DNA of 64,000 bases. It comes from Roseicyclus sp. GTDB taxonomy: Bacteria > Pseudomonadota > Alphaproteobacteria > Rhodobacterales > Rhodobacteraceae. Shown piece after piece: positions 34,650 to 46,393 of the stretch (positions within the stretch are counted from its first letter, which is position 1; every line of letters starts with the position of its first letter). The DNA is taken from NCBI GenBank assembly GCA_018401055.1, contig JAGYLB010000126.1, positions 127,390-191,389 on the forward strand, given 5' to 3'. Below the pieces are notes generated by a model. It saw only the letters and a program-made list of their open reading frames with translations. It made no database searches and was not told where the DNA came from. A program made the position numbers and the translations under genes.

Positions 34650-37206
34650 ATGACAGACCAGACCAGCCAGACCGATCAGGTCCTCGCCGAAGGCGTCGAC
34701 GAAGAGCCGATCGAGGGCAACCGCCGCCTCTTTGTCGGGCGCGCCTATACCATTCTTGCGGCGCTGGCCTTTGCCTATGCGGCCTTTCACATGGCGGCGC
34801 TGAACGGTCTGTCGATCAGCGGGCTGATCGCAACGCCATGGTCGGTGCAGGCCACCATGGCCGAAAACGCAGCCCAAGAAGGGTTCGAGGATCTCCGCGC
34901 GGCACTCGGCCCCGAGGGCGAGGCCTTCACCGGCAACAGCATGCGCCGCCTCATGGCGCTGGCCGAAGAGGTCGCCCAGACCGCCGACAACGCCGACGAA
35001 ATCCGAGGTCTTGCCGCCGAGATCACCATTGCCCAGTCCCAGGCCGCCGAACTGCGCAGCACCGCGCGCGACATCAAGGCGACCTGGGCCGACCGCCTGC
35101 CGTTCCTACCCACCCTGCCGATGGAACCGTGGAATTTCCGCATGATCCACATCGCGGGTGCGCTGGTCTTGGGCTTCTTGCTTTTCTCGGCCTACAGCTT
35201 TCCCGCCACGGCCCCGCCCGGCCCAATCCGCGAAACGCGCACCGTCACCTATATCGCCGCAGCGCTCGCCCTTCCCGCGCTGGTGGCCGCCGTGACCACG
35301 CTGGGCTTCATCCAGTTCATCGGCTCGGACCAGACCATCGAGATGGGCGGCCGCGTCCTTTGGATGTCGATGCCCGAGATCCCCGAGAATTTCGCCGCCT
35401 ATGACTGGGTCTACGACCGTGAGATCTGGTGGTTCGGTCTGCCCCTTTTGCTCGCCACCTTCGGCGCGATCGTGACCGGATGGTACGAGCGGCGCGACCG
35501 CGCGGCCTTCACCGCCTCCGACATCGTGCTGGGGCTCTGCGCCCTCATCGTCGCCCTCTACCTGATCCCGGTCTACGGCACCGCCGCGCGCAATGCCGTC
35601 GGCACCCCCCAAGTTCCAATCGGTGTGGCCTTCGCCGCCACGGCGGGGACCGCGCTGATCCTCGAACTCACGCGCCGCGTCGCGGGCATGGCGCTGGTGG
35701 TGATCGCTGGGGTCTTTCTCGTCTACACATTCACCGCGCATCTCCTGCCATCGATCCTGCGAGTGGAAACCCCCTACAGCTGGCAGCGGTTCTTCGGCAC
35801 GGTCTATTCCGATGTCGGTATCCTTGGCACGACCACCTCGGTCTCCTCGACCTACATCATCTTGTTCATTATCTTCGCGGCGTTCCTGCAGGCCTCCAAG
35901 GTGGGCGATTACTTCGTGAACTTCGCCTTTGCGCTGGCCGGCCGGTCGCGCGGCGGTCCCGCCAAGGTCGCCATCTTCGCCTCCGGCCTGATGGGGATGA
36001 TCAACGGCACCTCCGCAGGCAATGTGGTCGCCACCGGCTCGCTGACCATCCCGCTGATGAAAAAGGTGGGCTACCAGAAAAAGACCGCCGGTGCGATCGA
36101 GGCCGCGGCCTCGACCGGCGGGCAGATCATGCCGCCGATCATGGGCGCGGGCGCCTTCATCATGGCCGAGGTGACGGGCATCCCCTACACCGAGATCGCG
36201 GCCGCCGCGATCATTCCCGCGATCCTTTACTTCGCCTCGATCTACTTCATGGTCGATATGGAGGCCGCCAAACTGGGCATGCGCGGCATGCGCGAGGACG
36301 AGTTGCCCAAGCTGCGCAAACTGGCGCGGCAGGTGTTTCTCTTCATCCCGATCATCATCTTAATCGTGGCGCTTTTCATGGGCTACTCGGTGATCCGGGC
36401 AGGTACGCTTGCGACCGTCGCGGCCGCTGTGGTCAGCTGGCTCACACCCTACCGGATGGGCATCCGCTCGATCATCAAGGCCTTCGAGCTTGCGGGCATC
36501 ATGTCGATCCAGATCATCGCGGTCTGTGCGGCGGCAGGCATCATCGTGGGCGTCATCTCGCTCACAGGGGTCGGCGCGCGTTTCTCCAACCTGCTCTTGG
36601 ACCTCGCGGGCGTCAGCCAGTTGCTCGCGCTCTTCTTCGCCATGTGCATCGCCATCTTGCTGGGAATGGGCATGCCCACGACGGCGGCTCTATGCGGTGG
36701 CCGCCGCTGTCGTCGCGCCCGGCCTCGTGAACCTCGGCATCCCGCTCTTGACGGCGCATTTCTTCGTCTTCTACTTCGCCGTCGTCTCGGCCATCACGCC
36801 CCCCGTGGCGCTGGCCAGCTACGCCGCGGCGGGCATCTCGGGCGCCAACCCGATGGAGACCTCGGTCGCTTCGTTCCGGATCGGCATCGCGGCCTTCATC
36901 GTGCCCTTCATGTTCTTCTACAATGGCGCGCTCTTGATGGACGGCACGTGGTTCGAGGTGATCCGGGCCGGCATCACCGCCACCTTCGGCGTCTTCCTCC
37001 TGTCGGCGGGGGTGCAGGGCTGGTTCATGGGCGGACGCTCTGCGTGGTTCTTGCGCATCGGCCTGGTCTTCGCGGCGCTCTTCATGATCGAGGGTGGTCT
37101 GGTCACCGATCTGGTCGGCCTGGGGCTCGCGGGCGGCATCTACCTGATCCAGCGCCTGTTCAACCCCAGCGCCAACGCCAGCATCCCGGTGCGCGGCGCA
37201 GATTGA
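34650..37206 (+). CDS. Fused TRAP transporter permease, small plus large subunits (frame break near 36690)
   Basis: One chain of about 852 residues combines a DctQ-like part with a DctM-like 4TM-12TM permease, the form that pairs with TAXI binding proteins. The N-terminal 180 residues hold a helix, a periplasmic coiled segment (NSMRRLMALAEEVAQ) and a second helix. The core has LMGMINGTSAGNVVATGSLT, EAAASTGGQIMPPIMGAGAF and ILLGMGMPTTAA, signatures of the family. After the break the frame continues LYAVAAAVVAPGLVNLGIP to the end at 37206. It should be an inner-membrane Na+-coupled importer. Confidence 0.92.
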
Positions 37207-37214
37207 CCACGATC

Positions 37215-37240
37215 GGGGAGGGGCAAACGCGCCCCTCCCC
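37215..37240 (+). terminator. Terminator of the TRAP operon
   Basis: Perfect 10-bp stem GGGGAGGGGC/GCCCCTCCCC with a 6-base loop, 8 bases after the permease stop, followed by a pyrimidine-rich CTCACCTTTCTCC. It lacks a pure T tract. Confidence 0.65.
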
Positions 37241-37297
37241 CTCACCTTTCTCCAAATATGCACGGCGCTACGCTGGCCAAGTGGTGCGCCGCCTGCG

Positions 37298-38477
37298 ATG
37301 ACAGCGCCCATGTACCGGCTTTCCCAATCCCCCACCGATCCCGATTTCGTGCAAAACCCTGACCGTTCTGCTGAAAGCGCCCGGGCCGCCGGGCCGCTTG
37401 TGTGGTGGGAGGATTACGCCATGCCGATGGCCACCACCCATCAGGCTCGTCAACGCCTGTGCTGCGCGACCGCCGCTTCGGGCGGGAACCTATCACGCAG
37501 CCCGACATCCCCGACCATGTCGCCGGTTTCTACGCGGTCGAGGCCCATTCGATGCTGGAGCTGGAACCGCCGCGCCACACCCGCCTGCGCGGCCTTGTGC
37601 TGCGCGCCTTCACCACGCGCCGCATCCAGGCGATGGCCCCCGAGATCGAAACCCTCGCGCGCGACCTTGCCGCGAAACTGCCCGATGGCACGTTCGATCT
37701 GCTCGACAAGTTTTGCCGCCCGATCCCGGTGATCGTCATCGCCCGCCTTCTGGGCGTGCCCGAGGCGATGGCGCCGGACCTGCTGCGTTGGTCGAATGCC
37801 ATGGTGCAGATGTATCAAGCCCGCCGGACCCGCGACGAGGAACTGGAGGCAAACGCCGCCACCAGGGACTTCGCCTCCTTCCTGCGCGGCTATGTCGAAC
37901 GTCGCCGCAGTGACCCGCAAGACGATCTCATCACCGCCCTGATCGCGGCTGAGGAGGCGGGTGAGAAGCTCAGCACCGACGAGCTGATCACCACCTGCAT
38001 CTTGCTGCTCAACGCCGGCCATGAGGCAACGGTGCATACGCTTGGCAACGGGGTCAAAGCTTGCCTCGAGACCGGCGCGCGCCCCGGCGCGGATGCCGGC
38101 CCACTGGTCGAGGAAATCTTGCGCCACGACCCACCGCTGCACCTGTTCACGCGGACCGCCTACGAGGATGTCACGCTCTATGGCCATGACTTCCGGCGCG
38201 GCGATCAGGTGGGGTTGCTGCTGGCCTCGGCCGGGCGCGACGCGACCGTCTATTCTGACGCCGAGACGTTTCGCTCCGACCGCAAAGACGGCCCCGCGAA
38301 CCTTGCCTTCGGGGCGGGTCTGCATTTCTGCGTCGGGCGGCCCTTGCGCGACTGGAGTTGCAGATCGCGCTGTCGGTGCTGTTCGACATGCACCCGGGCC
38401 TGCGCCTTGCCGCGCAGCCCGTCTACGCCAACATCTACCATTTCCACGGGCTCGAGCGTCTCATGGCAACGCGCTGA
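37298..38477 (+). CDS. Cytochrome P450 (two frame breaks)
   Basis: A soluble bacterial class P450 of about 393 residues. The order is MLELEPPRHTRLRGLVLRAF (C-helix region), the I helix LLNAGHEATVHT with the O2-activating Thr, the ExxR region (VEEILRHDPP) and the heme-ligand loop LAFGAGLHFCVGRPL. Frame changes occur near 37445 and 38345, after the heme Cys. The final part MHPGLRLAAQPV ends at 38475-38477. Substrate unknown. No ferredoxin or reductase gene is adjacent, so redox partners must be elsewhere. The start is ATG 37298, or ATG 37310 four codons later. Confidence 0.9.
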
Positions 38478-38543
38478 AGGCTGGACAGGTCCACGGGCGC
38501 GCAATACCGTCTGCATGGGATCGCTGCAGGGAGGAACGCGCGG

Positions 38544-39002
38544 ATGCGCCTGACACTTGCCATCGTGATCGCCGCCATGACCCTTTCGGGCTGCGTCACC
38601 GGATCGACCTATTTCGCCGAAGGCGTGGATCTTGCCACCCGCGACGCCGATATCGCCGCCTGCGACCGGCAGGCGCTGGCCGATTTCCCGGTCCGCAATC
38701 AAACCCGCTACACGCCGCGTATCTATGTGCCGCCCCGGCAGATCTGCGACAGCGCTGGGGCCTGTGTCACGCAACCGGGGTATTTCGAGGGGGGCAATCC
38801 CTATACCGTCGATGTGAATGCCTCGTTCCGGCGCACAGCCGCGCAGGGCTGCATGGGTGCGCGCGGCTACGCCCGCATCGGCCTGCCCCGCTGCGAGGAA
38901 GGCACGCAAATCCGGCTCTCAACGGTTATGCCGCAGTTGACGGGCGGCACCTGTCTCTACAGTCCCGGACCGGGGCCCGCGCTGATCGTCAACCCGATCT
39001 GA
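38544..39002 (+). CDS. Predicted lipoprotein of unknown function
   Basis: 152 residues beginning MRLTLAIVIAAMTLSGCVTG. The lipobox LSGC places the lipidated Cys at residue 17. The mature part has six further cysteines (ACDRQ, QICDSAGACVTQ, QGCMGARG, RCEEG, GGTCLY), which suggests disulfide bonds in the periplasm. I do not recognise a named family. It follows the P450 gene by about 65 bases and converges with ntrX, whose stop lies 7 bases away. The frame is intact. Confidence 0.75.
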   Translation: MRLTLAIVIAAMTLSGCVTGSTYFAEGVDLATRDADIAACDRQALADFPVRNQTRYTPRIYVPPRQICDSAGACVTQPGYFEGGNPYTVDVNASFRRTAAQGCMGARGYARIGLPRCEEGTQIRLSTVMPQLTGGTCLYSPGPGPALIVNPI

Positions 39003-39008
39003 ACGGGG

Positions 39009-40411
39009 CTAGTCGTCGTCTTCCATCTGCGCCACGCGCGCGCCCGACTTGCTGGTCGTGACCACGCCCAGCGACTTGAGCTTGCGGTGCAGCGCCGAGC
39101 GTTCCATGCCGACGAAACTGGCCGTGCGGCTGATGTTGCCGCCGAAACGGTTGATCTGCGCCATCAGATACTGACGTTCGAACAGCTCGCGCGCCTCGCG
39201 CAGCGGCAGCGTGGTCAAGGTGGGCGACAGCGCACCGCCTTCATCCTCGCCGAGGGCCTCGGCCTGACCCGGCAGGTCGCGCGCCTCGATCGGGCCGGTT
39301 CCGTCGCCCAAGATCAGCACGCGCTCGATCACGTTCCTGAGTTGGCGCACATTGCCGGGCCAGCGCATGGTCTGCAAGATCGCCAGCGCATCCTCGCCCA
39401 AGGGCCGCAACGGCAGGCCCTGATCTCGGTTGAACTCGGCGATGAAATGGCGTGCCAGTTCGGGGATGTCGTCGCGCCGGTCCTCAAGGCTCGGCACCTC
39501 GATCGGCACGACGTTCAGCCGGTGATACAGTTCCTCGCGGAACCGCCCTTCGGCGATCAGGGCCGACAGGTCGCGCGAGGTCGAGGAGATGACACGGTAG
39601 GTCGACCCGCACCCTTGGCCGTGCCGCCGACGCGGGTAAAAGACTGGTCGACCAGCACGCGCAAGATCTTGGACTGGGTGCCCGGCGGCATGTCGGCCAC
39701 CTCGTCGAAATAGATCACGCCGCCATGGGCCTGTTCCAGCAGGCCCTGTTCGACGCCACGCTCGGGGCTTTCGCGGCCGAACAGCACCTCTTCCATGTGG
39801 TCGGGCTGGACGGCGGCGGAACTGACCGTGACAAAGGGGGCGCTGGCGCGGTTGGAATGGGCATGGATGTAGCGCGCGGCAACCTCCTTGCCCGATCCCG
39901 CCCCGCCGGTCAGCATCACCCGGCCGTTCGATTTCGTCACCTTGTCGAGCTGCCCCTTGAGCGTGCGGAAGGCGATGCCAGCGCCGACCATCTCGGCCCC
40001 CTTCACATCCTGCCGCCTGAGGCTCGCGTTCTCACGCCGCAGGCGCGAGGTTTCCATCGCGCGGCGGATCACGACCAGAAGCTGGTCGATGTTGAAGGGC
40101 TTTTCGATGAAGTCATAAGCGCCCTGCTTGATCGCGGCGACCGCGATCTCGATGTTGCCATGGCCCGAGATGATGACGACCGGCACATCGGGGTTGTCGC
40201 GTTTGACATGGCCCAGGATGTCGATCCCGTCCATCGAGCTGTCCTTGAGCCAGATATCGAGGATCATCAGCCCCGGCTGGGCCTTGTTCAATTCGGCCAT
40301 GCACTCGTCCGAGGTGCCCGCCATGCGGGTCGAATACCCCTCGTCTTGCAAGATGTCGCAGATCAATTCGCGGATATCGCGCTCGTCATCCACGACCAGA
40401 ATGTCGCTCAT
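39009..40411 (-). CDS. ntrX: NtrX response regulator (frame break near 39600)
   Basis: An AAA+ response regulator of about 467 residues, partner of NtrY in nitrogen and envelope/redox control. It has a receiver domain (phospho-Asp in LMILDIWLKDSSMDGID), the ATPase with Walker [52 protein letters not shown], and a Fis-type end NISRTASFVGMERSALHRKL. Where GAFTGA should lie the text is FGRESPERGVEQGLLEQA, so sigma-54 contact is unlikely. The break near 39600 is probably a sequencing error. The ATG overlaps the ntrY stop (ATGA). Confidence 0.93.
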
Positions 40412-42711
40412 GCTGTCTCTCCGTTGGGCAATATCGGCAAGGTGATGCGCGCCATCGCGCCGGAATGCGCGCCGTCCTCGAACGGCTCTGCATCCAGCAA
40501 CTCCAGCGTCCCGCCGTGTTCCTCGATAATCTTCTTCACGATCGGCAGCCCCAGCCCCGTCCCCTTGTCGCGGGTGGTCACATAGGGCTCAAACAGCTTT
40601 TCCCGGTCCGCGGGCAGGCCGATGCCGTTGTCCGCGATGGTGATGATGGCCGCCGCGGCGGTGGTAACCAAGGCGCCTCGCAACTGTGGCACATGCCCGG
40701 CGGGCACTCCTGTTTCCTGCAGTGTTTCAATGGCTTCTCCACCATTCTTCAACAGGTTCGTGAAGGCCTGACCGATCATCGTCGCATCCAGTTCCGCCAT
40801 CACCGGGCTGTCGGGAATGAGAAATCAAAGCGCACGCCGGGCTGGCCCGCGCGCTGCAGCGTGATCGCCCCGCGGAACAGCTTGCCCAGATCCTCCACCC
40901 GCGTTTCGGGTTCAGGCATGCGGGCGAATTTGGAGAACTCGTCGACGATCCGGCGCAGGTCATTGGTCTGACGCACGATGATCTCGGTCAGCTCTTCAAG
41001 TTTCGCCTTGTCTTCGCCCTGCAGATCTTTGGCGTAACGCCGTTTTATGCGCTCTGCCGAGAGCTGGATCGGGGTCAGCGGATTCTTGATCTCATGGGCG
41101 ATGCGGCGCGCCACATCGCCCCATGCCGCCATGCGCTGCGCACTGACCAGTTGGGTCACGTCGTCGAAGGCGACGACATACCCCTCAAGCTCGCCCTCGG
41201 TGTTGCGGCGCACGGCCATGCGCACCAGCAAACTTTCCTGCTTGCCTGCGCGCGTCAGCTTGATCTCTTCCTGCACGGCCTCGGAAGTGGATTTCTGTAG
41301 CCTCTCAAAGAGCGCAGCGAATTCCGGCACAGCCGCCGACAGGCTCAGACCGCTGTCGCGCTGCTCCACCAGTTGTAGCAGGCGCAGCGCAGAGCGGTTC
41401 ACGAAATCGACGCGGCCCGCCTCGTTCAGACCGATCACCCCCGCAGTGACCGAGCCAAGCACGCTGTCGAACAGCCGCCGGCGCGCTTTCGGTCGCGGCA
41501 GTTCTGCTCGATCAAAGTATCGCGCTGGCCCTTGAGCTGGCGGGTCATCTGATTGAAGAGCCGACCCAGCATGGCGATCTCATCATCGCCGCGTTCCTCG
41601 GGCACGCGCACCGACAGATCACCCTGCCCGACGCGTTGCGCGGCACCGGCGAGTTGGCCCACGGGGCGCGACAGGCGTTCGGCAAACCACAGGCCCAGCC
41701 AGATCGCCGCCATCACCATGATCAGCGCAAATCCCAGATACAGAAGGCCGAATTCGAACAGCACGCGTCCCCTATCAGCCTCGAGCTGGCGATAGAGCTG
41801 CACTGTCTGCTGCGTCTCGTCGAGCAGCGCGAGGATTGCGCCATCAACTTCGCGGCTGACGTAAAGGTAGCGGTCGGGAAAGGCGTCGAGCCGCATAAGG
41901 GCCCGGAATTCGTTCTGGGTTCGGTCCTCGATCAGCACAAGATCGCCGTCGGCCGCTTGCGCAAGGCCGGACTCGCTGGGCAGGTCATAGTCGAACAGAT
42001 AGCTCGATTCGCCCCGTGCCCTGATCTCGCCCGCGCCGTCGATAACGAAGGCCTCCTCCAGCCCGCGCTGGATACGGCTCTGGCCTTGCGTCAGCAATTG
42101 CCGCAGATCGCCGTCCGACAGCAGAACGGTCGCGCGACGATTGAGGTTCAGGAAGTTCGCCAAGGCCAGCGTATCGGTCGACAGGTCGTCGCGGTGTTCT
42201 TGGCTGTAGGCCACGGCGGCATCCACCGAATTGCCAAGCGCGCGTGACACGCGGTCGGAGAACCAACCCTCGAGGCCCATGTTGACAGTGATCGTGGCAA
42301 AGACCGCGACCAAAATCGTGGGCACCAGCGCCACCACCGTGAACACGCCCGTCAACCGCAGATGCAGCCGCGAGCCCGCCGATTGCGCCCGGCGCGAGGC
42401 AACGATGCGCGCGACCTCGCGCGCGACAAGGCCCGCCACCAGCAACACATAGACGAGATCGGCCAGAAGAATCAGCCTGAGCCCCGGCGCCTCGGCCAGA
42501 TCCGACAGCGGCCCGAGCACGAGGAAGGTGAGCACGGCCAGAACCGGCCCCAAAAGCACAAGTCCGAGCGTCGCCACACTGCGCACGCCCGGGTCTTCCT
42601 TGAACCGCCAAAGCGGTCGATCAGGCCACCGACCTGCCTGTCCGCGGGTTGATCCACGGGCTGCTCCCCCAAGGTGACGCGGCCGACTGCGGGCTGTCGC
42701 CCATCGGCCAC
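40408..42711 (-). CDS. ntrY: NtrY sensor histidine kinase (three frame breaks)
   Basis: A membrane kinase of about 767 residues. Three N-terminal helices ([20 protein letters not shown], then [18 protein letters not shown] and [20 protein letters not shown]) are followed by a periplasmic domain and another helix near [22 protein letters not shown] ([20 protein letters not shown]), PAS, HisKA ([20 protein letters not shown], phospho-His) and ATPase ([20 protein letters not shown]) domains follow. Breaks lie near 42615, 41490 and 40815. I place the start at GTG 42711, 16 bases after the ntrC stop. It phosphorylates NtrX. Confidence 0.92.
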
Positions 42712-42726
42712 GCGACTGTTGCGGGT

Positions 42727-44114
42727 TTACATCAACTTGCGGCGACGAGTCACGCGGATATCCAGATCGGTGATCTTTTTTCTCAAGGTATTGCGGTTGA
42801 TGCCCAGCAGGTCCGCACATTTGGCCTGATTGCCGCCCGTCGCCTCCAGCGCGATTTCGATCAGGGGTGTTTCCACTTCGCGCAAGATGCGGTTGTAAAG
42901 CCCCGCAGGCGGCAGCACCCCCGTGCAGATCGAAGTAGCGTCGCAGATGCTTGGCGACCGACGATGACAGCTTGTCGCCCGGCGCGCCCCCCATCAGCGG
43001 CTCGATCGCGGGCTGGTTGCCCAGCACCATCTCGACCTCGGCCTTGCCGATTTCCTCGGACTGGCCGGTCACGGTCAACCGCTTGATGGTGTTTTCCAAC
43101 TGGCGCACATTGCCGGGCCACGAATAGGCGCGGATCAGGTCCATCGCCTCGTTGGAAAAGCGGCGCAGCGGCAGGCCGTCGCGTTCGGCGCGCGACAGGA
43201 AATGAGTGACGAGCAGCGGAATGTCGTCGACGCGTTCGCGCAAGGACGGCACAGTCAGCGTCACGCCCCCCAGACGGTAGAACAGATCTTGGCGGAACTG
43301 GCCCGCCTCCATCCGTTCCATCAGGTCACGTTGCGAGGTCGCCATGACGCGCGGCGCGCTGTCGCCAAAGGCGTCGAGCATCCGCACGATTCGCGCCTGC
43401 GCCTCTTCGCTCAGATCGCCGACCTCATCGAACAGGGATCGAGCCGCCCCTCGCCCGCGCGGCCAGCGCCGAGGGGCCGTCCATCCCTTCCAGATCGCCC
43501 GCCGTGGCGATGACAAAGGGCAAGGTGCGGCGGTCGGAAAAATCATGGATGGCGCGCGCGATCAGGGATTTGCCCGTGCCGCTTTCGCCGGTCACAAGGA
43601 CCGGCAGATCGGTGTTCATCACGCGCGCCACCAGCCGGTAGAGCGCCTGCATCGCGGGCGTGCGGCCGACCAGCGGCAGATCTTCTTGCTGGGCGGGAAT
43701 GGCTGTGGCCGGTGTTCCGGTCGTGGCGCTGCGCGGCGGTTGCACCCGGCGCTTCTGGTCCAGCGCGCGGGCGGCACGCTTCATCAGGTCAGGCAGGTCG
43801 AAGGGTTTGGGCAGGTAGTCGTAGGCGTCCTTTTCGGTCGCCTGAATGGCGGTCATGATCGTGTTTTGCGCCGAGATGATGATGACCGGCAGGCCGGGCC
43901 GCTTCTCGGTGATCTGCGGCAGGGTCTCCAGCCCGTTCCCGTCGGGCATCATCACGTCCGATATCACGAGATCGCCCTTTCCCTCATCAACCCAGCGCAT
44001 CAGCGTCATCAGGCTGGAGGTCGCGTGCACCTTGCAGCCCGCGCGCGTCAGCGCCTGGGTCAGAACGGTGCGGATGGTGCGGTCGTCGTCTGCGACAAGA
44101 ACGGTGCCGTCCAT
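42727..44114 (-). CDS. ntrC: NtrC nitrogen regulator (two frame breaks)
   Basis: Receiver domain (phospho-Asp in [13 protein letters not shown]), AAA+ domain (Walker [49 protein letters not shown]) and Fis-type helix-turn-helix at the end ([20 protein letters not shown]). Breaks lie near 43435 and 42925. The expected GAFTGA loop is missing ([19 protein letters not shown] stands there). This matches Rhodobacter capsulatus NtrC, which is known to activate the housekeeping sigma-70 enzyme instead of sigma-54. Partner kinase ntrB lies upstream. Restored length is about 462 residues. Confidence 0.93.
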
Positions 44115-44158
44115 GGGTCAGGTATCTCCGGCTGTCTGGGCTTCTTTGGGGAAGGTGG

Positions 44159-45230
44159 TCATTCCTGCGCCTCCTTCGGCGCGACGGGAAGCGACACGCG
44201 AAACACTGTGCGTCCCGGAACGCTGTCGACACCGATCCAGCCGTCGTGGTCGGCGATGATCTTGCTCACGAGCGCAAGGCCAAGGCCCGTGCCGTTCTCG
44301 CGGCCCGAGACGAAGGGTTCGAACAGGTCTTGCGAAATGTCGGGCGGGATGCCGGGGCCGTCGTCTATGACCTCGATCTGCAAGGGCACGGCGGCCCCCG
44401 ATCCGTCCTTGCGGCGGACCTTGAGCGACAGCTCGTAAAAGGTGCGCAGCCGGATCGTGCCACCGCTGCGCCCGGCCTCGGCCGCGTTCTTGAGCAGGTT
44501 CAGGAACACCTGCTGCAACTGGTCCGCATCGGCAAAGGTGGACGGCAACGACGGGTCGTAGTCATCCTCGATCGTCATGTGGGCGGCAAAGCCGATGGCG
44601 GCGGATTTGCGCGCCCGATCGAGGATGTCGTGGATATTGACCGCGCGCCGGTCGGGCGGGCGGACATTGCCGAATTCCTCGACCTGGCTGAGCAGCTTGA
44701 GGATGCGACGCGTCTCTTCGACGATCAGGTCGGTCAGTTCGCGATCTTCGCCGCTCGCGTTCATGGCGATGAGCTGCGCCGCCCCGGTGATCCCCGCAAG
44801 CGGGTTCTTGATCTCATGAGCCAGCATCTCGGCCATGCCGATGGCCGATTTGGCGGCCGATTTGGACGACATCGCCCGGTCCATGCGGCCGGCCAGTTCG
44901 CGGCTTTCGAGCAGGACCAGCACATGGTCGGGCTTGTCGGCCAAGGGCGCGATCTGCACGTCGCAGCGACACCGGTTTGCGGCTGCCCGTGCCCACGTCC
45001 ACGGCATTGACGAACAAGGGCGCGCTGGCGCTGCGGACGCGGGCAAAGGCCTCTTCCAGCGGCGCGTCGACAAAGATCTTGTCCCAGACCGGGCTGCCAT
45101 CCAGCGCCTTTTTCGACGCATTCAGAAACAGTTCCGCGGCGGGGTTCACGTCGCGGATGCGGTCCTCGACGTCGCAGATCACGGCCGGGATCGGGAGGGA
45201 GGCCCAAAGGCTGGTGGTGACCTTGGTCAT
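44159..45230 (-). CDS. ntrB: NtrB nitrogen sensor kinase (frame break near 44970)
   Basis: A soluble kinase of about 357 residues that phosphorylates NtrC in response to PII/GlnB. It starts TKVTTSLWASLPIPAVICDV with a PAS domain (RIRDVNPAAELFLNASKKAL), then HisKA ([20 protein letters not shown], with the phospho-His) and an ATPase domain (VFLNLLKNAAEAGRSGGTI, GRENGTGLGLALVSKIIADH). The PAS and HisKA parts are in different frames, with the break near 44970. The ATG at 45230 overlaps the dusB stop as ATGA. Confidence 0.93.
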
Positions 45231-46213
45231 GCTGCATCCCTTCGGGCGGGACGGTCCAGCGCTTGGGCCAGATGCGCCAGAACCCGCGCCGGCACGGTCG
45301 CGGTCAGCACAAGGCGCTTTAGATCGGGGGGCGTTTCGGCCACGTCCATATACCAGCCCAGATGCTTGCGCGCGACGCGCAGCCCAAGGTCGCGGCCGTA
45401 AAATCCCAGCATCGCCTCGTAGTGACCGGCGACCAGATCGACCAAGGCCGCGCCCTGTGGCACCACAGGCGCGGGCGTGCCATGCAGCGCGGCTGCGATC
45501 TCGGCCAAGACCCAAGGGCGGCCTTGCGCCCCGCGCCCGACCATGATGCCAGCCGCCCCCGACAGGCGCAGCGCGCGCGCCGCACTCTCGGCGCTGGTGA
45601 TGTCGCCATTTGCGATGACCGGGATGGAGACCGCCTGCGTCACCGCCCGGATCGCGGCCCAATCGGCCTGACCCTTGTAGAACTGGCAGCGGGTGCGGCC
45701 GTGGATGGTGATCATCGCCACCCCCGCCCCCTCGGCGCGTCGTGCAAGGTCTGCGGCGTTCCTTTGCCCGTCATCCCAGCCCAGCCGGGTCTTGAGCGTA
45801 ACGGGCACCGAAACCGCTTCCACCACCGCCTCGATCAACGACAGCGCGTGGTCGAGGTCACGCATCAAGGCGGAGCCCGACAGGCCCGTGGTCACCTTCT
45901 TGGCGGGGCAGCCCATGTTGATGTCGATGACCTGCGCGCCCTGCGCCTCTGAAATGCGGGCGGCTTCGGCCATCCAATGCGCCTCGCGGCCCGCGATCTG
46001 CACAGCGGTTCGGGCGGCGTCATACCCAAGCTCCGCCCGGGCGCGCACCGAAGGCTTGGCCTCTACCATCTCCTGACTGGCGACCATTTCCGAGACCACC
46101 ATCCCCGCCCCGAACGAGGCGACAAGATCGCGGAAAGGGCGGTCGGTGATACCCGCCATCGGCGCCAGAAGAACCGGCGGTGACGGGGGAAACGCTGCCA
46201 ATGAAACCGTCAA
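45227..46213 (-). CDS. dusB: tRNA-dihydrouridine synthase DusB (NifR3)
   Basis: A 328-residue FMN TIM-barrel enzyme reducing uridines in tRNA, historically NifR3 as first gene of the Rhodobacter ntr operon. Motifs are VLLAPMAGITDRPFRDLV, VIDINMGCPAKKVTTGLSGS with the catalytic Cys, ITIHGRTRCQFYKGQADW, VIANGDITSAESA and GIMVGRGAQGRPW. No good ATG exists. I place the start at TTG 46213 because AAGGA lies 8 bases upstream; a GTG at 46234 is the alternative. It overlaps ntrB by 4 bases. The frame is intact. Confidence 0.92.
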   Translation of the reverse strand: MTVSLAAFPPSPPVLLAPMAGITDRPFRDLVASFGAGMVVSEMVASQEMVEAKPSVRARAELGYDAARTAVQIAGREAHWMAEAARISEAQGAQVIDINMGCPAKKVTTGLSGSALMRDLDHALSLIEAVVEAVSVPVTLKTRLGWDDGQRNAADLARRAEGAGVAMITIHGRTRCQFYKGQADWAAIRAVTQAVSIPVIANGDITSAESAARALRLSGAAGIMVGRGAQGRPWVLAEIAAALHGTPAPVVPQGAALVDLVAGHYEAMLGFYGRDLGLRVARKHLGWYMDVAETPPDLKRLVLTATVPARVLAHLAQALDRPARRDAA

Positions 46214-46214
46214 G

Positions 46215-46231
46215 TGCCTAATCCTTGTGCG
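46215..46231. repeat. 17-base direct repeat, copy A, over the dusB RBS
   Basis: TGCCTAATCCTTGTGCG. It matches copy B at 46328-46344 at 15 of 17 positions in the same orientation. On the minus strand it contains the AAGGA used as the dusB ribosome-binding site. Confidence 0.6.
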
Positions 46232-46327
46232 CACGCCCTGAGGCCTAGGTCGGCGCGGCGGAGAGTTCAAAAGAAACAATCATGACAGCCTCCGCAGGGA
46301 ACAGCATCGCACAGGAATCGGGCGGCA

Positions 46328-46344
46328 TGCCTAATTATTGTGCG
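46328..46344. repeat. 17-base direct repeat, copy B
   Basis: TGCCTAATTATTGTGCG, 113 bases from copy A in the divergent gap between dusB and ispDF. It could be an operator half of a two-site element. On the minus strand it leads into an ATG opening a 27-codon frame (46328-46245) that ends about 30 bases before dusB; that frame is too weak to call a gene. Confidence 0.5.
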
Positions 46345-46393
46345 TCCAATGTGCCCCGTTGTGCGGCCCGCGTCCAGCGCCTATCACCGCCCC

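Noticed and set aside
46245..46328. 27-codon leader gene before dusB
   Set aside because: There is no recognisable RBS and no attenuator hairpin. It is noted only as part of the direct-repeat observation.
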